Shown piece by piece: positions 18,633 through 25,481 of a stretch of 52,429 nucleotides of DNA. The stretch is from assembly GCA_024693285.1 (NCBI GenBank), contig JAILLE010000028.1, forward strand, positions 1 through 52,429, written 5' to 3'. Origin of the DNA: Bacteroidales bacterium. GTDB lineage: Bacteria > Bacteroidota > Bacteroidia > Bacteroidales > UBA932. A program made the position numbers and the translations under genes. Position 1 is the first letter of the stretch, and every line of letters begins with the position of its first letter. The notes beneath the pieces were generated by a model. The model worked only from the letters and a program-made list of their open reading frames with translations, was not told the origin of the DNA and made no database searches.

Positions 18633-19940
18633 ATGAGTCGTTCCAAAAGCTTTATCTTAATAGCTTTAATAGCCTCTTTCTTATTGATGATTGGAGGCTG
18701 CTCCGGTAATGAAATCGAGATTAACGAAGATCAGATAGAGCAAAAAGAGGAAATCCCCCCACATCCGACAGACCCGGAATTATCTTGGAGCTCGGACTCG
18801 GTGGCTTTCGTTTATGGCTCTGAATATATATTCCCTACCCTTTCGAATCCCAATAAAGTAAAGGTCAACTATTCTTCCACAAATGAGGATGTCGCGACAA
18901 TTTCCCAAGCCGGAGAAATCTCTATCATAGCTTCCGGATCAGCGACTATAATCGCCACCTCCTCCGGGACAGACAGATTCACTGCCGGCAACGCCTCATA
19001 CACCTTGACTGTAGAAAAAGCTGACGCTAGCTTGGAGTGGTCTGAGGAAAGCTGCGCTGGAATCAAGGCTGACAACTATTTTGTCATGAGCGGTGGAACG
19101 GTCAACATCACCAACCATGGCGATGGGGGAAAGGGTATCAGAGCCGGTAGTTACGACTATTATTCCGAGCATGGCTCAATAGGCGAAAGCGTCATTTCCG
19201 GAGGGACAATCTCAATCGCCACTTATGGGAACAATGTGTATGATGTCGCCTCAAAGGGAATTAAGATTGGTTTTAAAGAGAATCAGATTGACGGAAACTT
19301 TAAGATCGCCGGCGGAAGTGTTGATGTTAAAACCGTACACGGAGAGGCCCTGGAAGTCAAAGGAACGCTCAATATCTCTGGAGGAGAGCATTGTTTCAAT
19401 TCCGATTATGACGATGCGATCAACTCTAATAATGGGATAAGTATTACTGGGGGCTATACCAGTGCCATTTCGTCAGGCAATGATGCGATCGACTCAAACG
19501 ACGATATTAGGATTTCTGGAGGAGTGGTGTACGCTATATGTTTGAAAGGTCCTCCTGAAGGATCTCTGGACGCGATGTTAGAGGTGGGGAAAAAGGTCTA
19601 TATCGATGATGGTGCTACTGTGGTAGCTTACGGCGGCATAGAACCAGGAGCCGTATTCAACCAAGCCACCTATAAGATGAATGTGAAGTCGGGTGGAATC
19701 AACGCCCTGCTGGACGAAAACGGAAAGACATTAGCCGTATTCAAGGCTCCGGAAATAGCTAAGATTATGATTGTTTCCGCACCAGGACTCACTACTGGAC
19801 TATTGGGAGCCAATGCCAGCGGAGGGTCTTCCAGATGCCAGGGGAACCTCCTTTTCCCGGCCTCGATCTCGGGAGGAGAACAAGCGCTATTAACCACATA
19901 TACCCCAACCAGTATTTGGGAGCCGGCGGATATACGGTAA
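18633..19940 (+). CDS. Shortened paralog: lipoprotein with Ig-like repeat and truncated Cthe_2159-type domain
   Basis: The 435-residue protein has a lipoprotein signal (MIGGC, Cys23) and one complete BIG2-like repeat (about 46-128). A second repeat begins (LEWSEESC) but jumps after about ten residues into GIKADNYFVMSGG, which corresponds to about residue 645 of the 943-residue paralog upstream. From there to the end the two align closely (SKGIKIG, DDAINSN, NDAIDSN, GATVVAYGG). About 300 residues, including the first half of the beta-helix, are absent, without a frameshift. The C-terminal Gly tail is also missing. The structure suggests an in-frame deletion in a duplicated gene. It may still be exported; ligand binding is uncertain. 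Confidence 0.85.
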   Translation: MSRSKSFILIALIASFLLMIGGCSGNEIEINEDQIEQKEEIPPHPTDPELSWSSDSVAFVYGSEYIFPTLSNPNKVKVNYSSTNEDVATISQAGEISIIASGSATIIATSSGTDRFTAGNASYTLTVEKADASLEWSEESCAGIKADNYFVMSGGTVNITNHGDGGKGIRAGSYDYYSEHGSIGESVISGGTISIATYGNNVYDVASKGIKIGFKENQIDGNFKIAGGSVDVKTVHGEALEVKGTLNISGGEHCFNSDYDDAINSNNGISITGGYTSAISSGNDAIDSNDDIRISGGVVYAICLKGPPEGSLDAMLEVGKKVYIDDGATVVAYGGIEPGAVFNQATYKMNVKSGGINALLDENGKTLAVFKAPEIAKIMIVSAPGLTTGLLGANASGGSSRCQGNLLFPASISGGEQALLTTYTPTSIWEPADIR

Positions 19941-19968
19941 AAAGTCAAGCTAATCGTTGATTTTTGAC

Positions 19969-19976
19969 TATATTTA
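19969..19976 (+). promoter_or_regulatory. Promoter -7 element (TATATTTA) abutting a start codon
   Basis: TATATTTA matches TAnnTTTG in seven of eight positions and shares its flanks (TTTTTG.CTATATTTAC) with the element at 25022. Only 4 bases separate it from the ATG at 19981, so the transcript would start at or next to the start codon. Confidence 0.5.
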
Positions 19977-19980
19977 CGAT

Positions 19981-21447
19981 ATGAGAAAACTACGAATACT
20001 ATCCGCGGTGATCCTGCAGGCGATAATAGCCTTATCCGCCGCTCTTTCATCAACAAACGTTTCAGCCGCCACACCGATTCCAAGCGGCATCTACAGTTAT
20101 GAGGACATCGGCGAGACGGGGACTGTCAACATAGCCTTCAACAAGAAGGGAGAGTTGTGGTTCTACGCTTTCGTCATCAACGAGGACGGCCATACCGCGG
20201 AGCTCACCCCCGAAAACGGGGCATGGATCCCCATGAAAGGCAACAAGTTCAGTTACAACCTCAAAACGGATTTACTGGACTATACCCTTGAGGGTGAGTT
20301 CTTTCCCGATGAGCAGTTGCTTGAGCTCAAGGATAATTTCAACGCCGGAGGCACACCTTTCGGTATGGGAATGGGTCTATCTGCCCACTACCGTTATGAG
20401 GAGGGTTCTTTCGCCACCTCCGACGGGTATATGTACGAGCTTATCGATGAGGGCACAACCGCCAGGTTGGTCCACGGAGGACGTTACGCCGGAATCGTCC
20501 AGGTCCCTGCTGCTGTCACATTCAACGGAGAAGAGTATCCGGTTGTCGGCATCGGTGAGAACGCATTCACGAACAATTACGACGTGACCGAGGTCCGGAT
20601 GGGAGCCAAGGACCAGTTCATTATGCCAGGAGCCTTTTGGGGCAGTAGCATCCCCTACGATTGGGAGAGTCTGACAACGCCGGGTTATGTCTATCCAGAC
20701 AAGGACTTTTTCGCTTTCGTCAGCGCTTCCGCAAGGGATGACGAATATGACTATTCCATGGACAACTGGGTGATATTCAAGCAGAACTATGGACGTCTAT
20801 ACTTTGTGAGGGACAACTCAAAGGACGAGAACGCCAAATGGGGCTGCTTCCACGCCAACCCGGACATAGCCCAGGGCATCCACTATGAGCTCCGTACCTA
20901 TGACGAGCTTCGTAAGAAGATGTTCCGGGGATATACCAGCTTCGAGGTAATCGCCCTTGCCTCCGACAGCCAGTTTGCCGCCTTCCATAGGTTCCCTTCC
21001 TTCAGCCGTTGGAAATACCCCGAGGAGGAAGTTCCCCTTGATCTGGTTTACGAGCAGGAGATCGCCAGGAAATTCGGACGGAAGATCATGTATTCCAGGA
21101 GAGTAGCCGAGCTCAGGAACGAGAACCGCTGCTTCGGCATGGTCGAGTTCGAGCATAAGGGAAAGGAAGCGATGATCGCCTTCGTCTGGATTGACTACGG
21201 CACAATCACCGCCACATACACAAAGACAGCAGAGTTCAATCCGGAAGAACCCTACAGCATCTGGAACGTCGATCTTGAGGAATATGGTACTCCAGAGGTG
21301 CTTTCAATCGCCCTTGATCCTCAGGACAATCCGATCATCTGGATCAACCATCCCGCCCCGGAGAGCATTAATCTCATGGGACTGCGTAAAGTCGGTGACA
21401 AACTCGTCCCGTTCGGCGAGGAACAGTGGTACGTAGCTTACGACTAA
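19981..21447 (+). CDS. Secreted protein with BspA-like leucine-rich segment
   Basis: The 488-residue product has a signal peptide (cleavage near residue 32, VSAATP). The middle part (about 160-205) reads YPVVGIGENAFTNNYDVTEVRMG, the typical form of a BspA/LRR_5 repeat, but only about one repeat is clear. The C-terminal half is not recognised. I preferred ATG 19981 over one 24 bases upstream because the signal peptide starts there. The gene is 8 bases from the mannitol-type PTS gene, so the two may be co-transcribed. A surface or periplasmic location is likely; function unknown. Confidence 0.75.
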   Translation: MRKLRILSAVILQAIIALSAALSSTNVSAATPIPSGIYSYEDIGETGTVNIAFNKKGELWFYAFVINEDGHTAELTPENGAWIPMKGNKFSYNLKTDLLDYTLEGEFFPDEQLLELKDNFNAGGTPFGMGMGLSAHYRYEEGSFATSDGYMYELIDEGTTARLVHGGRYAGIVQVPAAVTFNGEEYPVVGIGENAFTNNYDVTEVRMGAKDQFIMPGAFWGSSIPYDWESLTTPGYVYPDKDFFAFVSASARDDEYDYSMDNWVIFKQNYGRLYFVRDNSKDENAKWGCFHANPDIAQGIHYELRTYDELRKKMFRGYTSFEVIALASDSQFAAFHRFPSFSRWKYPEEEVPLDLVYEQEIARKFGRKIMYSRRVAELRNENRCFGMVEFEHKGKEAMIAFVWIDYGTITATYTKTAEFNPEEPYSIWNVDLEEYGTPEVLSIALDPQDNPIIWINHPAPESINLMGLRKVGDKLVPFGEEQWYVAYD

Positions 21448-21454
21448 TACCTAG

Positions 21455-23215
21455 ATGAAAGAACAGGTACAAAGATTCGGGCGGAGCCTGAGCGCGATGG
21501 TCATGCCGAATATCGGCGCATTCATCGCCTGGGGTCTTATCACAGCCCTTTTCATACCCGGAGGATGGTGGCCTAACGAGAGCATCGCCAAGATGGTCTC
21601 CCCCATGCTTAAGTACCTGTTACCCACCCTTATAGCATTCACCGCCGGTAAAAACGTCTGTGGATATAGAGGTGGAGTTGCCGGAGCTGTAGCCGCCATG
21701 GGCGTCATTATCGGAACCGACACTCCTATGTTCCTCGGAGCCATGATTATGGGCCCGGTGGCCGGCTGGTGCGTGAAGCGGTTCGACAAACTGGTTGAAG
21801 GGAAAGTGGGGGCAGGATTCGAGATGCTTGTGGACAATTTCTCCCTGGGCATCATCGCCATGATACTGGCGGTCTCGGGATACCTCGTAATCGGCAATGT
21901 GGTCGACTCACTCACAAAGCTGCTCAGTTCTGGTGTCGACTGGATGCTCGCCCACAAGATGAATCCCCTCCTGGCCGTGCTTGTGGATCCGGCTAAGGTC
22001 CTGTTCCTCAACAATGCCGTTAACCACGGTATCATGACCCCTCTGGGAATACAGCAAGCGGCGGAAATGGGCCAATCCATGCTATTCCTCGTCGATCCCA
22101 ACCCCGGACCCGGATTGGGAATCCTGCTGGCCTGCTGGGCTTTCGGCAAGGGAATGACCAAGGACGCCGCCCCTGGAGCCGCCGTGATACAATTGTTCGG
22201 AGGAATACACGAGATCTATTTCCCCTACGTCTTAGCCAGACCGATCCTGCTACTCGCCGTGATGACCGGCAACATCTGCTCACTCTTGTTCTTCACTTTG
22301 ACAGGATTCGGACTGGTGGCGCCAGCCTCCCCCGGAAGCCTGATATCCATCATATTGATGTCTCCCAAGGGCAGATTGCTGATCGGCATCCTGGGAGTCC
22401 TCATCGGGACCGCCATTTCATTCCTACTGGCCATACCGATGATAAAGGCAAAGCCTGATTTCCAAGGTGAAGAGGAAGCGGCTGGCGACAAAGAGAGTCT
22501 GGAACCTATTGATATCCAGCCAGGTGAGATAAGGAAAATCGTCTTCGCCTGCGATGCCGGAATGGGTTCCAGCGCCCTTGGTGCCACACGATTCAAAGCC
22601 AAGCTCCTAAAAAACGGGATAAGCGGAATAACATGCGTCAACTCAGCGGTCGACACTATTCCCGAAGACGCCGACATAGTTGTCTGCCAGAACACACTGG
22701 CTGACAGGATACACGGCCACGAAGTGGTAAGAATCACTAACTTCATCTCCGACCCCAAGCTTGATGAGTTGGCCGCCCGTCTTAAAAACAAGGATATACC
22801 CGTTTTACTCCAAAAGAACATCCTCACTGGCCTTAAATCCGAGAGCAAAGAGGAGGCGATCCTAAGAGCCGGACGCCTGCTGGAAGATTGCGGGTATGTC
22901 GAGAAAGGATATTCAGAATCAATGCTGGAAAGGGAGAGGCTTACCACAACCTACATGGGAATGGGTGTGGCGATTCCTCACGGGACATCGGATGCCAAGG
23001 GAAAGGTCATAAGGAGCGGAATCTCCGTCCTGCAATATCCGGAAGGCGTTGATTTTGGGGACGATAAGGCCTATCTCATCGTGGGGATCGCAGGTAAGGG
23101 AGACGAACATCTCGATCTTTTGGCAAAGGTATCATCCGCCCTGGAAGACGAAGAGACTCTCGAGTACCTCTGCCATACCGCCGACGCTCAAGGAATATTC
23201 GACAAATTGAAATGA
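21455..23215 (+). CDS. mtlA: PTS mannitol-type transporter EIICBA
   Basis: The 586-residue inner-membrane permease imports and phosphorylates a hexitol, most likely mannitol. It closely follows E. coli MtlA: QRFGRSLSAMVMPNIGAFIAWGLIT at the N-terminus was used for alignment, the IIC domain spans about residues 1-335 with NHGIMTPLGIQQ and GGIHEIYFPYVLARP, the IIB domain (about 355-450) carries the phosphorylated Cys366 in ACDAGMGSSALGA, and the IIA domain (about 465-586) carries His509 in VAIPHGTSDAKGKV. All catalytic residues are present. It is followed after 1 base by HPr and then Enzyme I. No mannitol-1-phosphate dehydrogenase gene is nearby. Confidence 0.94.
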   Translation: MKEQVQRFGRSLSAMVMPNIGAFIAWGLITALFIPGGWWPNESIAKMVSPMLKYLLPTLIAFTAGKNVCGYRGGVAGAVAAMGVIIGTDTPMFLGAMIMGPVAGWCVKRFDKLVEGKVGAGFEMLVDNFSLGIIAMILAVSGYLVIGNVVDSLTKLLSSGVDWMLAHKMNPLLAVLVDPAKVLFLNNAVNHGIMTPLGIQQAAEMGQSMLFLVDPNPGPGLGILLACWAFGKGMTKDAAPGAAVIQLFGGIHEIYFPYVLARPILLLAVMTGNICSLLFFTLTGFGLVAPASPGSLISIILMSPKGRLLIGILGVLIGTAISFLLAIPMIKAKPDFQGEEEAAGDKESLEPIDIQPGEIRKIVFACDAGMGSSALGATRFKAKLLKNGISGITCVNSAVDTIPEDADIVVCQNTLADRIHGHEVVRITNFISDPKLDELAARLKNKDIPVLLQKNILTGLKSESKEEAILRAGRLLEDCGYVEKGYSESMLERERLTTTYMGMGVAIPHGTSDAKGKVIRSGISVLQYPEGVDFGDDKAYLIVGIAGKGDEHLDLLAKVSSALEDEETLEYLCHTADAQGIFDKLK

Positions 23216-23216
23216 T

Positions 23217-23474
23217 ATGATAGCCAAGAAATTGACAATCGGAGCACAAGATGGCCTTCACGCCCGCCCGGCCGGAGACCTGGTTAAACTCGTCAAATCC
23301 TTCCCCGGGACACAGGTCACCATTTCCACCGTGGCAAGGACGGTCAACGCGTCGAGCATCCTTTCAATTCTCAGCCTTGCGCTAAAGAAAGGAACCGAGG
23401 TTGAGATCAAGGCGGATGGACCGGACGAAGACAAGGCCTTGGCGGAAGTGATCCGTTTTTTGGAAAGCCTTTAG
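23217..23474 (+). CDS. ptsH: Phosphocarrier protein HPr
   Basis: HPr carries phosphate from Enzyme I to the IIA domain. The 85-residue product has the active His15 in GLHARPA and a serine at position 46 (NASSILSIL), the place of regulatory phosphorylation in Gram-positive HPr, although the flanking sequence differs from the usual KSIMG. The gene starts 1 base after mtlA and ends 7 bases before ptsI. Confidence 0.94.
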   Translation: MIAKKLTIGAQDGLHARPAGDLVKLVKSFPGTQVTISTVARTVNASSILSILSLALKKGTEVEIKADGPDEDKALAEVIRFLESL

Positions 23475-23481
23475 GATAAGA

Positions 23482-24999
23482 ATGGAAGGAACTCTCGCCA
23501 TAGGTAAGGCTTGGATACTCCTCAGGGGAAACGGGGCCGGGGAACAGAGCGGACGGACGCTTGAAGAAGCCTTCGTCCACGAGGCCGGAAGGTTGAAGGC
23601 CTACATCAAGGACAGTCCTGCCCCGGAAGTGTTTTCAGCCCACCTGGAGATTCTTGAAGACCCGCTTCTCCTCGACACCATCCAAAAAAACGTCGAGGCA
23701 GGAATGGCCCCTTCCGAAGCCATCAAAGCGTCCGCTGACGAGATTTCAGGGATGTTCAGCGATACTGATGACGAATATTTCAAAGCCAGGATAGACGACC
23801 TTAAGGACATCTGCAGGGGCCTTGTCGAATACCTTGAAGGAATATCCGATAATCCATTTGAGAATCTTCCTGAGGACACTATCTTGGTTGCCCAGGAATT
23901 GTTTCCTTCGGATATGGCCAAAATGGACCTCGGCAAAGTCAGGGCGCTTGTTACGAGCAAAGGCAGTTCCACCAGCCATGTGGGCATCATCGCCCGAAGC
24001 AAAGGCATCCCGTTCGTCACTGGAATCGATATTAGCGGAATCCAGACCGGGAACCTCCTCCTGGTCGACTCATGCGGTTCGGAAGTCATTGTCAATCCGA
24101 CAGATAGTCAGGCTGAAGAATTCAAGGACAGGCTGGCCGCAGGGAATAAAATCCCGGGAAAGATGAAACAAACCATCTTGAGATACGGGGTAAAAATCTA
24201 TGGCAATGCCGGTTCCGTAAAGGATATCGAAGAAGCTATCCGGAGCGGGGCCGAAGGTATCGGCCTGTTCAGGACCGAGTTCCTATTTCTAGGCAATAAT
24301 AGGCTTCCTTCCGAAGAAGAGCAATACCTTATCTACAGAGATGCCGTGATGGCCTGCCAGGGCCGTCCATTGACCATAAGGACCATGGATATTGGAGGTG
24401 ACAAGCCGGCTCCATGTTTGGATTTGCCCAAGGAAGACAATCCATTCCTCGGGATGAGGGGAATACGGTTGTCACTTTCCAAGCCAGACATATTCAAAGA
24501 ACAGATCAGGGCGATCCTGCGAGCCAGCGCCCACGGCAAGGTTTTGATGATGATCCCGATGGTGACCCGGCTTGAAGAACTCAAACAAACAAAGGCGCTT
24601 GTGGAAGAATGCGAAGCCTCGTTGAAGGCTTCAGGAATATGTTTCGATAACGAACTGGAGATAGGCGTTATGATCGAGACTCCGGCCGCCTCACTCATCT
24701 CCGACCTACTCGCCTCGGAAGCCTGTTTCTTCAGCATCGGCACCAACGACCTTGTCCAATATGTGATGGCTGCCGACAGGGGAAACTCCTCTGTATCATA
24801 TCTTTGCGCCCCTCTAGACGAAGCTGTGGTCCGGGCCGTCAGGATGGTTGTGGAATCAGCCAAAAAAGCAGGCATCCCTGTGGGAGTGTGCGGCGAGGCT
24901 GGTTCTGATCCGGAAGTGGCCAAAGTCCTTTGCGAGATTGGTGTAGACTGCCTGAGCCTTGGATCGCCCTCATTGATCAAAGAACTGAGATCTCTTTAG
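23482..24999 (+). CDS. ptsI: PTS Enzyme I (phosphoenolpyruvate-protein phosphotransferase), short form
   Basis: Enzyme I takes phosphate from phosphoenolpyruvate and passes it to HPr. The 505 residues are about 70 shorter than E. coli EI, with trimmed N- and C-termini. The phosphorylated His166 lies in SSTSHVGIIARS, and the PEP-binding domain keeps RTEFLFLG, RTMDIGGDKPAP, GTNDLVQYVMAADRGN and the catalytic Cys470 in VGVCGEAGSDP. The protein therefore looks active. It completes an EIICBA-HPr-EI operon. Confidence 0.93.
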   Translation: MEGTLAIGKAWILLRGNGAGEQSGRTLEEAFVHEAGRLKAYIKDSPAPEVFSAHLEILEDPLLLDTIQKNVEAGMAPSEAIKASADEISGMFSDTDDEYFKARIDDLKDICRGLVEYLEGISDNPFENLPEDTILVAQELFPSDMAKMDLGKVRALVTSKGSSTSHVGIIARSKGIPFVTGIDISGIQTGNLLLVDSCGSEVIVNPTDSQAEEFKDRLAAGNKIPGKMKQTILRYGVKIYGNAGSVKDIEEAIRSGAEGIGLFRTEFLFLGNNRLPSEEEQYLIYRDAVMACQGRPLTIRTMDIGGDKPAPCLDLPKEDNPFLGMRGIRLSLSKPDIFKEQIRAILRASAHGKVLMMIPMVTRLEELKQTKALVEECEASLKASGICFDNELEIGVMIETPAASLISDLLASEACFFSIGTNDLVQYVMAADRGNSSVSYLCAPLDEAVVRAVRMVVESAKKAGIPVGVCGEAGSDPEVAKVLCEIGVDCLSLGSPSLIKELRSL

Positions 25000-25021
25000 G
25001 CTCGTTTGCCACGATTTTTGC

Positions 25022-25029
25022 TATATTTA
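25022..25029 (+). promoter_or_regulatory. Promoter -7 element (TATATTTA)
   Basis: TTTTTGCTATATTTAC precedes the septoil-knot gene; the element ends 24 bases before the ATG. It resembles the elements at 19969, 25443 and 41149. Confidence 0.5.
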
Positions 25030-25053
25030 CAAAAAGAATAAAACTTCAGCATT

Positions 25054-25389
25054 ATGAAAAAGATATTAATAATTATGGTTCTGGCTCTGATAGGGGTAGC
25101 CGCATCAGGTCAGACTGTCTATAGCTGCGACTACAAGAGCGACGCTCAAGTCAAAGTTTATGTGACCAAATACAAGAGTGACGCTGATCTTGTCGTGTAC
25201 AAGACCAACTACAAGAGTGACGCCGACGCCAACAAGGGCATCTGGCACTTCGTGAAATACAAGAGCGACGCCAAGAAGAAAATCTATTTCGTGGATTACA
25301 AGAGCGACGCTGACCTCGTGGTGTATTTCACTGACTACAAGAGCGACGCCGGCTGGAGGAATAATTCCAAGAAACACTTGATGTACTGA
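25054..25389 (+). CDS. Secreted YKSDA-repeat protein, 7(1) septoil-knot family (DUF6150-like)
   Basis: The 111-residue product has a signal peptide (MKKILIIMVLALIGVAASGQ). The mature part consists of six repeats beginning YKSDA at residues 27, 40, 53, 69, 82 and 95, mostly 13 residues apart, with a longer third unit containing GIWHF, and ends AGWRNNSKKHLMY. This architecture, including the GIW insertion and the AGWRN..KKHLMY tail, is what I recall for the Bacteroidota family once called DUF6150 and now named after its predicted and solved 7(1) knot. Its biological role is unknown. The DNA repeats are tacaagagygacgc-like but not array-like. It appears to be a single-gene transcript between its own promoter and a hairpin. 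Confidence 0.8.
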   Translation: MKKILIIMVLALIGVAASGQTVYSCDYKSDAQVKVYVTKYKSDADLVVYKTNYKSDADANKGIWHFVKYKSDAKKKIYFVDYKSDADLVVYFTDYKSDAGWRNNSKKHLMY

Positions 25390-25395
25390 CGGTTT

Positions 25396-25409
25396 TCAAA
25401 TCGATTTGA
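25396..25409. promoter_or_regulatory. Perfect 14-base palindrome upstream of the glycosidase cluster
   Basis: TCAAATCGATTTGA reads identically on both strands. It is 33 bases upstream of the -7 element at 25443 and could be an operator for the glycosidase genes or part of the preceding terminator region. No regulator gene is nearby. Confidence 0.35.
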
Positions 25410-25410
25410 G

Positions 25411-25440
25411 AATATCCTGGAACGGTTTCCGGGATATTTT
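25411..25440 (+). terminator. Hairpin terminator after the septoil-knot gene
   Basis: AATATCCTGGAA (25411-25422) pairs with TTCCGGGATATT (25427-25438), twelve pairs with one wobble, loop CGGT, followed by TT then CG. The T-tract is short, so termination may be partial. Confidence 0.55.
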
Positions 25441-25442
25441 CG

Positions 25443-25450
25443 TATATTTA
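25443..25450 (+). promoter_or_regulatory. Promoter -7 element (TATATTTA) for the glycosidase cluster
   Basis: TTTTCGTATATTTATG lies 31 bases before the GH106-like start codon and follows directly on the terminator hairpin. It is the likely main promoter of the genes at 25482-38740. Confidence 0.5.
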
Positions 25451-25481
25451 TGGCATACAGACTAACCACGTCAGAAATAAT

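Noticed and set aside
21451..22161. Minus-strand open frame within the EIICBA gene
   Set aside because: It mirrors the permease coding sequence, has no start context and lacks any family pattern.
25120..25360. Possible CRISPR-like short repeat array
   Set aside because: The repeated tacaagag-type DNA is in frame and encodes YKSDA units; there are no uniform spacers and the whole region is one coding sequence.
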